The position numbers and the translations under genes are program-made. From Nitrobacter vulgaris (GTDB taxonomy: Bacteria > Pseudomonadota > Alphaproteobacteria > Rhizobiales > Xanthobacteraceae), in contig NZ_MWPQ01000001.1 of assembly GCF_002028545.1 (NCBI RefSeq), forward strand, positions 35,664-99,663: a DNA stretch of 64,000 bases, read 5' to 3'. This document shows positions 1-8,276 of this stretch, one piece after another. The notes under the pieces were generated by a model. The model was not told the DNA's origin. It saw only the letters and a program-made list of their open reading frames with translations, and made no database searches. Numbering within the stretch: position 1 is the stretch's first letter; every line of letters begins with the position of its first letter.

Positions 1-286
<286 letters not shown>

Positions 287-340
287 TCGCAGCGATCACG
301 CGGCGCGACGATTCTCGTCGCGAAATGCAGTTCAGCACAA

Positions 341-367
341 AGCCCCTGCGATCACATCGCAGGGGCT
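341..367 (+). terminator. Hairpin after katG
   Basis: Perfect 12-bp stem (341-352 with 356-367, starting AGCCCCTGCG) and a 3-base loop, 55 bases after the katG stop. It is followed by TCGTC rather than a long T run, so it may end transcription or only protect the 3' end. Confidence 0.55.
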
Positions 368-390
368 TCGTCATCGATTCCGATATTTGA

Positions 391-433
391 GAGCGGGATG
401 GAAAACCGCTGCACACTTTTCCTCATCCCGCTC
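391..433. repeat. Palindromic intergenic repeat, family A
   Basis: Ends GAGCGGGATG and CATCCCGCTC are reverse complements, and the middle holds GGAAAACCGC and CACTTTTCC. The same pattern recurs at 60631-60677 and, inverted, at 37435-37474. All copies lie between genes, as expected of a dispersed palindromic element. Confidence 0.7.
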
Positions 434-510
434 CAGTGTCGCGATATGGCGATCCCGTTCACTTACAAGGGGCTATCCAGCCCGCCACACCAACGGCCAA
501 ACGATCGCGG

Positions 511-557
511 GATCATGATCCCGAAAAGTGGAAACCGGTTTTCGGACAAGATCATGC
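511..557. repeat. Palindromic intergenic repeat upstream of the GST gene
   Basis: GATCATGATC at 511-520 and GATCATGC at 550-557 flank an inner imperfect palindrome, CCGAAAAGTGG...CCGGTTTTCGG. The gap from 287 to 627 holds the katG hairpin, repeat family A and this element; I see no gene in it. Confidence 0.5.
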
Positions 558-627
558 TCAACTAAAAGCAGATCAGGTCCGATTCAATGCAGGTGAAACA
601 GACTCCGGAAGAAAGGATAACTGTTCG

Positions 628-1224
628 ATGATGAAACTCTATTGGTCGCCGCGCTCGCGTTCGTTCACTACGCTCTGGCTGATGGAGGAAACCGGACAAC
701 CCTACGAGCGGGTCTTGATCGACATCTCAACCGGCGCGCAGAAAGCGCCGGAATTTCTCGCCATCAACCCGATGGGCAAGGTGCCCGCACTGACTGACGG
801 CGACATTGCGACCGCCGAGGCGGCGGCGATCTGCGCCTATGTCACCGAGCGTTTTCCGGATGCAAAGCTAGCCCCGCCGCTCGGCGATGCGCGCCGTGCA
901 AAATATCTGCAATGGCTGTTCTTCGGACCGAGCTGCATCGAGCCGGCATTGATCCAGATTTTCACCAAGCTCGAGGTGCCGTCGAGCACGGCCGCGTGGG
1001 GGAACGCCACTCAGGTGTTCGATGTGCTCGACAAGGCGCTGGAAAAGGGGCCGTGGATTCTCGGCAACGACTTCTCCGCCGCCGACATCGTAATCGGCTC
1101 CGGACTGAACTTCGCGATCCGCCAGTTCAAGATGGTGCCGCCACGGCCAGCCTTCGATCGCTACATCGACCGCTGCATGGCGCGGCCGGCGTTTCAACGT
1201 GCGGAGACAATCGCGGCAGGATGA
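628..1224 (+). CDS. Glutathione S-transferase family protein
   Basis: 198-residue cytosolic GST. Residues 1-78 form the thioredoxin-like glutathione-binding domain: it opens KLYWSPRSRSFTTLWLMEE, where an early Ser is the likely activating residue, and contains NPMGKVPAL with the conserved cis-proline. The rest is the helical domain, with NDFSAADIVIG near its end. The frame is open back to 436, but that stretch is repeat DNA. ATG 628 (or the next codon, 631) follows GAAAGGA and is preferred. Such enzymes conjugate or reduce electrophiles with glutathione; the substrate cannot be told from sequence. It converges on fabI. Confidence 0.85.
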   Translation: MMKLYWSPRSRSFTTLWLMEETGQPYERVLIDISTGAQKAPEFLAINPMGKVPALTDGDIATAEAAAICAYVTERFPDAKLAPPLGDARRAKYLQWLFFGPSCIEPALIQIFTKLEVPSSTAAWGNATQVFDVLDKALEKGPWILGNDFSAADIVIGSGLNFAIRQFKMVPPRPAFDRYIDRCMARPAFQRAETIAAG

Positions 1225-1277
1225 TTCAGCTTTTTCGCTTGTGAGAGAAGACGCAACTAACGCGCCGCTTCAAAGCC

Positions 1278-2111
1278 CTACTTCGCCGCATCGTTCGACG
1301 CGCCGTTGCTCATGCCGTCGCTACGCAGCGCGTCGGGCTGCGGCATCGCAATGATGTTGTAGCCGGAATCGACGAAATGAATCTCGCCGGTAACCCCGCC
1401 GGACAGATCCGACAACAAATAAAGCCCGGCGCCGCCAAGTTCATCGAGGCTGACGCCACGTCCTCGCGGCGAATGCTTCTGCTGGAACGCAAACATGAAG
1501 CGTGCATCGCCGATCCCGGCACCGGCCAGCGTGCGGATCGGGCCGGCCGAAATGGCATTGACGCGGATGTTCTGCCCGCCGAAATCGACCGCCAGATAGC
1601 GCACCGATGCTTCCAGCCCTGCCTTAGCGACGCCCATCACGTTGTAGTTCGGCATCGCGCGGTCGCCGCCATTATATGTCAGCGTGAGCATGCTGCCGCC
1701 GTCCGGCATCAGGGCAGCGGCGCGTTTCGCCGCTTCGGTGAAGGCGAAACACGAGATCAGCATGGTGCGCGCAAAATTCGCGCGCGTCGTGTCGGCATAA
1801 CGGCCATTCAGTTCGCTCTTGTCGGAGAACGCGATGGCATGAACCAGGAAATCCATTTTGCCCCAGGCCTTGCCGATATCGGCGAACACCTTGTCGACAG
1901 AGGCGATGTCCTCGACATCGCACGGCAGCACCATTTTGCTGCCAACCGATTCGGCGAGCGGCCTGACCCGTTTGGCCAGCGCCTCGCCCTGGTAGGTGAA
2001 GGCCAGTTCCGCGCCGTGCGCGGCCAGTGTCTTGGCGATACCCCAGGCGATCGAGTGGTCGTTGGCGACCCCCATGATCAAGCCGCGCTTGCCTTGCATC
2101 AGGTGTGTCAT
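1278..2111 (-). CDS. fabI: Enoyl-ACP reductase (NADH), FabI
   Basis: 277 residues, the usual FabI length. It reduces trans-2-enoyl-ACP in the last step of each fatty acid elongation cycle. It is a divergent short-chain dehydrogenase: nucleotide-binding start GLIMGVANDHSIAWGIAK, then YNVMGVAK supplying the catalytic Tyr-x6-Lys, then RVNAISAGPIRTLAGAGI. ATG 2111 has GGAG upstream; an ATG four codons inward is possible. It is the last gene of fabA-fabB-fabI. The 177-base gap to fabB contains a CCCGGC/GCCGGG palindrome, so it may also have its own promoter. The C-terminus carries a low-complexity tail of about 20 residues. Confidence 0.96.
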   Translation of the reverse strand: MTHLMQGKRGLIMGVANDHSIAWGIAKTLAAHGAELAFTYQGEALAKRVRPLAESVGSKMVLPCDVEDIASVDKVFADIGKAWGKMDFLVHAIAFSDKSELNGRYADTTRANFARTMLISCFAFTEAAKRAAALMPDGGSMLTLTYNGGDRAMPNYNVMGVAKAGLEASVRYLAVDFGGQNIRVNAISAGPIRTLAGAGIGDARFMFAFQQKHSPRGRGVSLDELGGAGLYLLSDLSGGVTGEIHFVDSGYNIIAMPQPDALRSDGMSNGASNDAAK

Positions 2112-2120
2112 GCGAGACTC

Positions 2121-2240
2121 CGTCGTCCCCGGCTCCGTGCCGGGCATCCACGCCTTAGCGACGTGGACAGGTTAAAAGGTTTGGATGGCCGGGTCATCCG
2201 CGCAAGACATGCTTGGCGCTAAGCCCGGTCTTGACAATAT
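2121..2240. repeat. GC-rich palindromic repeat in the fabB-fabI gap
   Basis: Holds CCCGGC/GCCGGG at about 2128-2143 and a second arm with GGATGGCCGGGTCAT near 2183. It resembles the short CCGGGC palindromes at 5150, 15735 and 33521, so it is probably a decayed dispersed element. It overlaps the fabI leader. Confidence 0.35.
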
Positions 2241-2288
2241 CGATATCGCCGCGACGCCGCAGATCTTCAGCACCGCCGCTCAAACCGA

Positions 2289-3512
2289 TTACGCATCTAA
2301 TCGTTTGAACACCAGCGTGGCATTGGTCCCGCCGAAACCAAACGAGTTCGACATCGCCGTGCCAATTTTGGCGTTGTCGATACGCTTACGCACAATCGGC
2401 ATATCCGCGAACACCGGATCGAGTTCGGTGATGTTGGCGCTTTCGCAAATGAAGCCGTTGTTCATCATCAGAAGCGAATAGATCGCTTCCTGTACGCCGG
2501 TCGCGCCGAGCGAATGTCCCGTCAGCGACTTGGTAGCGGAAATCGGTGGGCACTTGTCACCCGTGCCGAACACCTTGCGGATCGCCTCGATTTCCGGCGG
2601 ATCTCCCGCTGGCGTCGAGGTCGCATGCGGGTTAATATAGTCGACTTTCGTTTTCACCGTCGACATCGCCATCTTCATGCAGCGCTCGGCGCCCTCGCCC
2701 GACGGCGCAACCATGTCGTAGCCGTCGGACGTTGCGCCATAGCCGACGACTTCGCCGTAAATGCGTGCGCCGCGGGCCTTCGCATGCTCGAGTTCTTCCA
2801 GAACCACGACACCGGCGCCGCCGGCGATCACGAAGCCGTCGCGACTGACATCATAAGCACGCGAGGCTGTCGCCGGCGTATCGTTGTATTTCGAGGACAT
2901 CGCGCCCATGGCGTCGAACAGCACCGAGAGAGACCAGTCGAGTTCCTCACAACCGCCGGCGAAAATGATGTCCTGCTTGCCGATCTGAATGGTCTCATAG
3001 GCGTTGCCGATACAGTGGTTGGACGTCGCGCAGGCCGATGAAATCGTGTAGTTGACTCCCTTGATCTTGAACCAGGTGGCGAGCGTCGCCGACGCGGTGG
3101 ATGACATCGCCTTGGGCACCGCGAACGGACCGACGCGCTTGGGGCCTTTGCTCCGCGTGATATCAGCCGCTTCCACGATTGTACGAGCGGACGGGCCACC
3201 GGAACCCATGATGATTCCGGTTCGCTCGTTGGAGATGTCATTCGGCTCCAGACCTGAATCGCGGATCGCCTGCTCCATCGCAACGTGATTCCATGCCGCG
3301 CCTTCGGCAAGGAAGCGCATCGCGCGACGATCGATCACGTCGGCCGGATTCAGCGTCGGCGCGCCCTGCACCTGAGAGCGAAAACCGAGCTCCGCATACT
3401 TCTCCGCGCGCGTGATGCCGGATTTGGCCTCGAAGAGACTGGACAGCACTTCCTGAGTATTGTTTCCGATCGACGAGACAATGCCCATCCCCGTGACGAC
3501 CACCCGCCTCAT
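2289..3512 (-). CDS. fabB: 3-oxoacyl-ACP synthase I, FabB
   Basis: 407 residues. A condensing enzyme of the thiolase fold that elongates acyl-ACP with malonyl-ACP and, in FabA/FabB systems, extends cis-3-decenoyl-ACP toward unsaturated fatty acids. The Cys-His-His triad is visible: [12 protein letters not shown] (Cys), [11 protein letters not shown] (His) and [12 protein letters not shown] (His), with [15 protein letters not shown] near the end. ATG 3512 has a strong GAGGAG site. It lies 82 bases after fabA, and this pairing supports the FabB assignment over FabF. Confidence 0.96.
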   Translation of the reverse strand: MRRVVVTGMGIVSSIGNNTQEVLSSLFEAKSGITRAEKYAELGFRSQVQGAPTLNPADVIDRRAMRFLAEGAAWNHVAMEQAIRDSGLEPNDISNERTGIIMGSGGPSARTIVEAADITRSKGPKRVGPFAVPKAMSSTASATLATWFKIKGVNYTISSACATSNHCIGNAYETIQIGKQDIIFAGGCEELDWSLSVLFDAMGAMSSKYNDTPATASRAYDVSRDGFVIAGGAGVVVLEELEHAKARGARIYGEVVGYGATSDGYDMVAPSGEGAERCMKMAMSTVKTKVDYINPHATSTPAGDPPEIEAIRKVFGTGDKCPPISATKSLTGHSLGATGVQEAIYSLLMMNNGFICESANITELDPVFADMPIVRKRIDNAKIGTAMSNSFGFGGTNATLVFKRLDA

Positions 3513-3594
3513 GATCTCCTCGCATCAAAGTCATATTGTCTCATGAAGCGTCCTCGTCAAAAACCCAACCTGCATCGTCCGGCGACCTCGGCCG

Positions 3595-4119
3595 TCACGT
3601 CCCCGGTTTTGCATCCTGCTTGAACAGACCGACCTTCAGGTCTTTCGCGCGGTAGATAATATCATCGTCGGCGGAAAGCCACCCGTCCGCGATTCCGAGC
3701 ACGAGCTTCGAGCGCATCACCCGCTTGACGTCGACATTGTAGACGACCTTGCGAATGTGCGGCAGCACCTGACCGGAGAACTTCAGGTCGCCGATACCGA
3801 GCGCACGTCCACGGCCTTCACCGCCCGTCCAGCCCAGAAAAAATCCAACCATCTGCCATAGCGCATCGAGGCCAAGGCAGCCGGGCATCACCGGATCGCC
3901 CTTGAAATGGCAGCCGAAGAACCAGAGGTCGGGTTTGACGTCGAGTTCGGCGCGGATCAATCCTTTTCCAAACTCCCCGCCATCTTTAGTGATGTCGGTG
4001 ATGCGATCGAACATCAGCATCGGTGGCAAAGGCAACTGGGCGTTTCCCGGCCCGAACAGCTCCCCCCGGCCGCAAGCCAGCAAACCCTCGTAATCATAGC
4101 TGCTGCGCCGGTCCTGCAT
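3595..4119 (-). CDS. fabA: 3-hydroxydecanoyl-ACP dehydratase/isomerase, FabA
   Basis: 174 residues, the FabA length. It dehydrates 3-hydroxydecanoyl-ACP and isomerises the product to cis-3-decenoyl-ACP, the branch point to unsaturated fatty acids. A hot-dog fold with the active-site stretch [20 protein letters not shown] gives the catalytic His and Asp. The frame is open to 4200, but ATG 4119 with AGAAAGG upstream starts exactly where family members do ([20 protein letters not shown]). It is first in fabA-fabB-fabI and divergent from irr. Confidence 0.96.
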   Translation of the reverse strand: MQDRRSSYDYEGLLACGRGELFGPGNAQLPLPPMLMFDRITDITKDGGEFGKGLIRAELDVKPDLWFFGCHFKGDPVMPGCLGLDALWQMVGFFLGWTGGEGRGRALGIGDLKFSGQVLPHIRKVVYNVDVKRVMRSKLVLGIADGWLSADDDIIYRAKDLKVGLFKQDAKPGT

Positions 4120-4525
4120 GCTGCGTGGCCTTTCTCTCTGTTGGGCAATGATGGTTGGAAAGGCGCACGAGACGTGTGCTTTTTCAACTGAGACGGACAC
4201 TGATCCTAAAGATCAGCGCATTGTGGCTCTCTAACACAGGGTCCGGAGGGGGCAAAGAGCACCCGTTTCGCGTGAGCGTCTGGCGATCCTATGTGATGCA
4301 GGCGATGATTCGAGCGAGGCGGGCAACCGTGCGATTCGCCTGACCTGCCAAGCCGATCGTAAGGTGACGGTTACGGGGACAGCTACCCTTCGTCCCCACT
4401 TGCGATCCGGGCCAGAAAACGGAAATTATTGATAAGTATATATATTTTGTACTCCGCACGCGTCAGGCCCGCTGAAAAGCGCGGAACTCGGATACGAGTT
4501 TTGAGCCGTTCTAGTTGCGAAAAAC

Positions 4526-4554
4526 TTGCATCTAAGGACCTTCTTTCCTATAGT
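4526..4554 (+). promoter_or_regulatory. Putative irr promoter with overlapping hexamer repeats
   Basis: TTGCAT (4526-4531) and TATAGT (4549-4554) are separated by exactly 17 bases, a good housekeeping -35/-10 pair placing the transcript start near 4561. TTGCGA at 4515-4520 and TTGCATC at 4526-4532 are spaced like direct repeats across the -35. From memory, Fur-type control of irr in Bradyrhizobium uses hexamers of this kind. That link is inference. The rest of the 4120-4610 gap must also hold the fabA promoter, which I could not place. Confidence 0.45.
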
Positions 4555-4610
4555 AGGAGACAGCAAGCTCCCTTGGGGAACGGTTGACGGTTGGATTAAG
4601 AGTTTTTCGG

Positions 4611-5117
4611 ATGCATGGCGTGAGTACAAGCGAGAACATCGTAGTTGTGACCGAGGACGACCATGATGTATCAGCGGTCGGTCATGGGCGGCAGCCGACT
4701 CTGACAGGCTGCCCTTGGCACGACGTCAACGAAATGCTGCAATCGGTCGGGCTGCGGCCGACCCGGCAGCGTATGGCGCTTGGCTGGCTGTTGTTCGGCA
4801 AGGGCGCACGCCATCTCACGGCGGAAATGCTTTACGAAGAAGCGACTCTCGCCAAGGTTCCTGTTTCGCTCGCCACCGTTTACAACACGCTCAATCAATT
4901 GACCGACGCCGGACTGCTGCGCCAGGTCAGCGTCGACGGCACCAAGACGTATTTCGATACCAACGTCACCGCCCATCACCACTTCTATCTTGAGAACAAT
5001 CACGAACTGGTCGACATCCCCGATCCGCATCTGGTGATGCCGAAGATGCCGAACGTGCCGGAAGGCTACGAGATCAGCCGTATCGATATGGTTGTACGGC
5101 TGCGCAAGAAGCGGTAA
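4611..5117 (+). CDS. irr: Iron response regulator Irr (Fur family)
   Basis: 168 residues from ATG 4611. A DNA-binding regulator that senses iron through haem and controls haem synthesis and iron genes in Rhizobiales. The N-terminal haem regulatory motif GCPWHDVN is present, followed by the Fur winged helix (GLRPTRQRMALGWLLF, TVYNTLNQLTDAGLL) and the histidine cluster TAHHHFYLEN that binds metal or the second haem. The end IDMVVRLRKKR is typical. The start is uncertain: TTG 4584 has GGGGA just upstream, and GTG 4620 would give MSTSEN. It is divergent from fabA. Confidence 0.93.
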   Translation: MHGVSTSENIVVVTEDDHDVSAVGHGRQPTLTGCPWHDVNEMLQSVGLRPTRQRMALGWLLFGKGARHLTAEMLYEEATLAKVPVSLATVYNTLNQLTDAGLLRQVSVDGTKTYFDTNVTAHHHFYLENNHELVDIPDPHLVMPKMPNVPEGYEISRIDMVVRLRKKR

Positions 5118-5149
5118 TCCGACTCGCAGTTTCGAACGATGTTCCCGCT

Positions 5150-5178
5150 GCCCGGCCCTGCGCCGGGCATTTGGTTTT
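5150..5178 (+). terminator. Putative irr terminator
   Basis: Stem GCCCGGC (5150-5156) with GCCGGGC (5162-5168), loop CCTGC, followed by ATTTGGTTTT. It lies 32 bases past the irr stop, between convergent genes. Confidence 0.6.
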
Positions 5179-5226
5179 GTGAGAGGTGTTTAGTCCAACG
5201 TTCCGGCGAACGTGGCCGGACGACGA

Positions 5227-5757
5227 TCAGTTGATTTTCTCATCGGCATAGACGCCCCAGAGTCGCTGCTGCTCGATCCAGCCGTCGAAGCCGTCACCCG
5301 CAACATGGCACCATCCCGACGCGCAATGTTTGACCTGCGCCACGACGCCAGCCTGCAAGCGGGCAGCCACATTGCCTTGAACATCCGCGCGATCATACAG
5401 CAGCGCGAAGTCGTTCTTCGTCTTCATCGTGACGACTGCGGTGCGACGGCCTGACAGCAGCGAGTGATAGACCCACCCCTCGGCTCCCTCGGAGTCCCGG
5501 ATGCGGCGCCAATTCTCGAATTCCGCAGTGATTTCGACGGGGAGGCCGGCCTTGGTATAGACCCAGGCGACGTCGTTATCCTTGGTCGGACCGGCGCGGA
5601 CGTTCACGTGGTCGGACTTCAGGCTCACATAACGCGGAACCGGCAGTCCGCTGGTGGATAGCGCGGAGTCCTTGGCGGCGGCGGTGGTTTCGAGCCCAGC
5701 CGCACTCAGCATCGCCGCTGCGAACACCATGGAAATAGTGCGCCATTTCACCATCAT
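5227..5757 (-). CDS. Exported SH3-domain protein
   Basis: 176 residues. A signal peptide (about 1-28, with FAAAMLSAAGLETTAAA) is followed by two bacterial SH3 repeats. The first has SLKSDHVNVRAGPTKDNDVAW and runs to GWVYHSLLSGRR; the second ends DGWIEQQRLWGVY. Such modules bind cell-wall peptides or neighbouring proteins in the periplasm. No catalytic domain is present. ATG 5757 (or the next codon) has a purine-rich GGGGGCAGG upstream. The function beyond envelope association is unknown. It diverges from the dehydrogenase gene at 6136. Confidence 0.8.
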   Translation of the reverse strand: MMVKWRTISMVFAAAMLSAAGLETTAAAKDSALSTSGLPVPRYVSLKSDHVNVRAGPTKDNDVAWVYTKAGLPVEITAEFENWRRIRDSEGAEGWVYHSLLSGRRTAVVTMKTKNDFALLYDRADVQGNVAARLQAGVVAQVKHCASGWCHVAGDGFDGWIEQQRLWGVYADEKIN

Positions 5758-6135
5758 CACCTGCCCCCGAGACGTCCACCATACCACCCGAACCGGCCGC
5801 CCCGTCTTCCGGACCCGTCTTGCCTTGGCACGACCTTCTGCTAGAGAGGATCAAACCCAGGATGACCGGGGAGAAGCCCGGGAAAGTGCACGGAAGATGC
5901 GAGGGACCCGGGATACCAGGGAGACAGCCGATATCAGCCAGCGACTGCAGTTTCGAACGTGTGGGTTAACAGGGACTGAACGGTATGTCCGCAGAACCTG
6001 ATTCGCTTGGATTGTGGGTTGCCACAGGCAGTTTCCGAACTCGAACGCGTGGCGTCACCGCGTGACTCCAATGTTTCATCAAAGGTTGCCGCAGGGGTCT
6101 ACGAATTTCGAAAATCGGAAACTAGAGAGCATCAA

Positions 6136-7137
6136 ATGTCGATCAAGAAAAAGCCTCTGGTTGTCGTCACGCGCAAGCTGCCGGACTCGGTCGAGACTCG
6201 AATGCGCGAACTCTTTGACGCGCGGCTCAATCTTGACGACCGGCCGATGACGACCGAACAGCTCATGGACGCCGTCCGCACCGTCGACATCCTGGTCACG
6301 ACGGTGACCGACGATATTAACGGGACCGTGCTGAAACAGCCGGATTGCAAGCTGAAGCTGATCGCGCAGTTCGGCAACGGCGTCGATAATATCGATGTTG
6401 TCGCCGCGCACGAGCTCGGCATCACCGTCACCAACACGCCGAACGTTCTTACCGAAGACACCGCCGACATGACCATGGCGCTGATTCTCGCAGTCCCGCG
6501 CCGTTTCATTGAGGGCGCCGCGCTGCTGACCGCGGGCGGTGACTGGCCGGGCTGGTCGCCGACATGGATGCTCGGCCGGCGGCTCGGCGGCAAGCGGCTC
6601 GGCATTATCGGCATGGGCCGCATCGGTCAGGCCGTGGCGCGCCGGGCCCACGCCTTCGGCCTGCAAATCCACTACCATAACCGCAAGCCCGTGGCGCCGA
6701 AGATCGCCGACGAACTCGGCGCGACCTATTGGGATTCGCTCGACCAGATGCTGGCACGGATGGACATCATCTCGGTGAATTGTCCGCATACCCCGGCCAC
6801 CTTCCACCTCTTGTCGGCGCGCCGCCTCAAGCTGATCCGCAAGGACGCCTATATCGTCAACACTGCGCGCGGCACTGTGATCGACGAGGACACACTGACG
6901 AAACTGATCGAGGCCGGCGAAATCGCCGGCGCGGCGCTCGACGTGTTCGAACATGAACCTGCAGTCAACCCCAGGCTGGTCCGCCTTGCCAAGGCCGGCA
7001 AGGTCGTGCTGCTGCCGCATATGGGGTCCGCCACCATCGAGGGCCGCGTCGAAATGGGCGAGAAGGTTATCATCAACATTCGCACCTTCCTCGATGCGCA
7101 CAAGCCGCCGGACCGCGTGCTGCCGAGCATGTTGTGA
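6136..7137 (+). CDS. D-isomer-specific 2-hydroxyacid dehydrogenase (glyoxylate reductase type)
   Basis: 333 residues. An NAD(P)H-dependent enzyme of the D-2-hydroxyacid dehydrogenase family, probably interconverting glyoxylate/glycolate or hydroxypyruvate/D-glycerate. The Rossmann motif is LGIIGMGRIGQAVARRA. Catalytic Arg, Glu and His appear in NTARGTVID, DVFEHEP and LLPHMGSAT. IAQFGNGVDNIDV and TEDTADMTMALILA are also typical of the glyoxylate reductase branch. The frame is open from 6007, but ATG 6136 (MSIKKKPLVVVTRKLP) fits family starts. The gap from 5758 to 6135 holds no gene I can support, only purine-rich sequence and presumably both divergent promoters. Confidence 0.88.
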   Translation: MSIKKKPLVVVTRKLPDSVETRMRELFDARLNLDDRPMTTEQLMDAVRTVDILVTTVTDDINGTVLKQPDCKLKLIAQFGNGVDNIDVVAAHELGITVTNTPNVLTEDTADMTMALILAVPRRFIEGAALLTAGGDWPGWSPTWMLGRRLGGKRLGIIGMGRIGQAVARRAHAFGLQIHYHNRKPVAPKIADELGATYWDSLDQMLARMDIISVNCPHTPATFHLLSARRLKLIRKDAYIVNTARGTVIDEDTLTKLIEAGEIAGAALDVFEHEPAVNPRLVRLAKAGKVVLLPHMGSATIEGRVEMGEKVIINIRTFLDAHKPPDRVLPSML

Positions 7138-7156
7138 GGAAGCGCTCCGCAAACCC

Positions 7157-7269
7157 CGTCATTGCGAGCGGCGCAAGACCGGCTGCGCCGGGTTTGCGTC
7201 AAGCGAAGCAATCCAGGACCGCATAAAAAAACTGGATTGCTTCGTCCGCTTCGCCTCCTCGCAATGACG
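7157..7269. repeat. Long REP-like palindrome, copy 1
   Basis: Begins CGTCATTGCGAG and ends CTCGCAATGACG. Inside are GAAGCAATCCAG and CTGGATTGCTTCG, so the RNA would fold into one long hairpin. A second copy lies at 28699-28778. It sits between convergent genes. Confidence 0.85.
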
Positions 7270-7294
7270 GCAAGCGAACCTGCACTATCATCCG

Positions 7295-8095
7295 TCAGCG
7301 ATACGCGCTTAAATCCCTGATGGTCGGATGATCGCCGTTGAGCGGATTCGACGGATCGCGCCTATAATTCAGCGTCTCGAACCGCATCGCGCGCGCATCC
7401 ACCATCAATAAACGCCCGACCAGCCCCTCGCCGAATCCGACGATCTCACGGATCACTTCCAACGCCGTCATCGAGCCGAGCACGCCGGCCAGCGCGCCGA
7501 GAATGCCCGCTTGCTGGCAGCTCGGCACCGTGCCCTCCGGTGGCGGTTCGGGGAACAGGCAACGGTACGTCGGATTGAACTCGCCATCGGCATTCGTCTC
7601 GTGCGCGCGGATCGTCGTCAGCGATCCGTCGAACACCCCGAGCGCGGCGGTCACCAGCGGCTTTTTCGCCAGATAACAGGCATCCGCCACCAGATAGCGT
7701 GTGGTGAAATTATCCGAGCCGTCGGCGACGACGTCGTAGTCTGCAAACAGTGACAACGCATTCGCCGCATCCAGCCGCATATGATGGGCGTGGAATGCGA
7801 CGTGCGGGTTGAGCGCGCGGATTTTGTCAGCGGCGCTCTCAACCTTGGGACTGCCGATATCCGGCGTCGCGTGAATGATCTGGCGCTGCAAATTCGACAG
7901 CGTCACCACGTCGTCATCGATGACGCCGAGCGTACCCACGCCCGCGGCCGCCAGATACATCAGCGCCGGCGCACCGAGACCCCCGGCTCCAATCATCAGC
8001 ACGCGCGCATTGCGCAGCGCGTTCTGGCCAGGGCCGCCGACTTCGCGCATCACGATGTGGCGGGCATAGCGTTCAAGTTCGTCGGCGCTCAGCAT
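7295..8095 (-). CDS. moeB: MoeB/ThiF-family adenylyltransferase
   Basis: 266 residues. An E1-like enzyme that adenylates the C-terminal Gly-Gly of a small sulfur carrier (MoaD or ThiS). ATP site MIGAGGLGAPALMYLAAAGV, then DDDVVTLSNLQRQI and the VADGSDNFTTRY loop. The C-terminal crossover ends PSCQQAGILGALAGVLGS, with the catalytic-loop Cys. Two of the four zinc-binding cysteines of E. coli MoeB should lie in CYRC: here the motif is TYRC. The C-terminal CxxC is absent (RRDPSNPLNG), and there is no rhodanese domain. The choice between molybdopterin and thiamine roles is open. Confidence 0.85.
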   Translation of the reverse strand: MLSADELERYARHIVMREVGGPGQNALRNARVLMIGAGGLGAPALMYLAAAGVGTLGVIDDDVVTLSNLQRQIIHATPDIGSPKVESAADKIRALNPHVAFHAHHMRLDAANALSLFADYDVVADGSDNFTTRYLVADACYLAKKPLVTAALGVFDGSLTTIRAHETNADGEFNPTYRCLFPEPPPEGTVPSCQQAGILGALAGVLGSMTALEVIREIVGFGEGLVGRLLMVDARAMRFETLNYRRDPSNPLNGDHPTIRDLSAYR

Positions 8096-8276
8096 CGTCC
8101 TGCCGTTCTCGTCTCGATCCAGCGCCGCACGCGGGCCAGAACCTCAGTGGCTGCTGTTGCCGGCCACGCAGATGTGTTTCAATATAGCGTTTTCGAGAGA
8201 AGTGGAATCCGGTTCGCGTGACGAAAACGCGTCAAACCAAGACTCTAACGCCGTTTCAACGGAGGCGAAAGCTGCC

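Noticed and set aside
1377..2222. Long open frames antisense to fabI, addB, addA, pheT and others
   Set aside because: High-GC codon bias opens mirror frames; their translations are Arg/His-rich and the opposite strands encode clear conserved proteins.
7157..7269. Possible CRISPR or tandem array from repeated palindromes
   Set aside because: Copies are single, far apart and palindromic, with no regular spacers and no cas genes.
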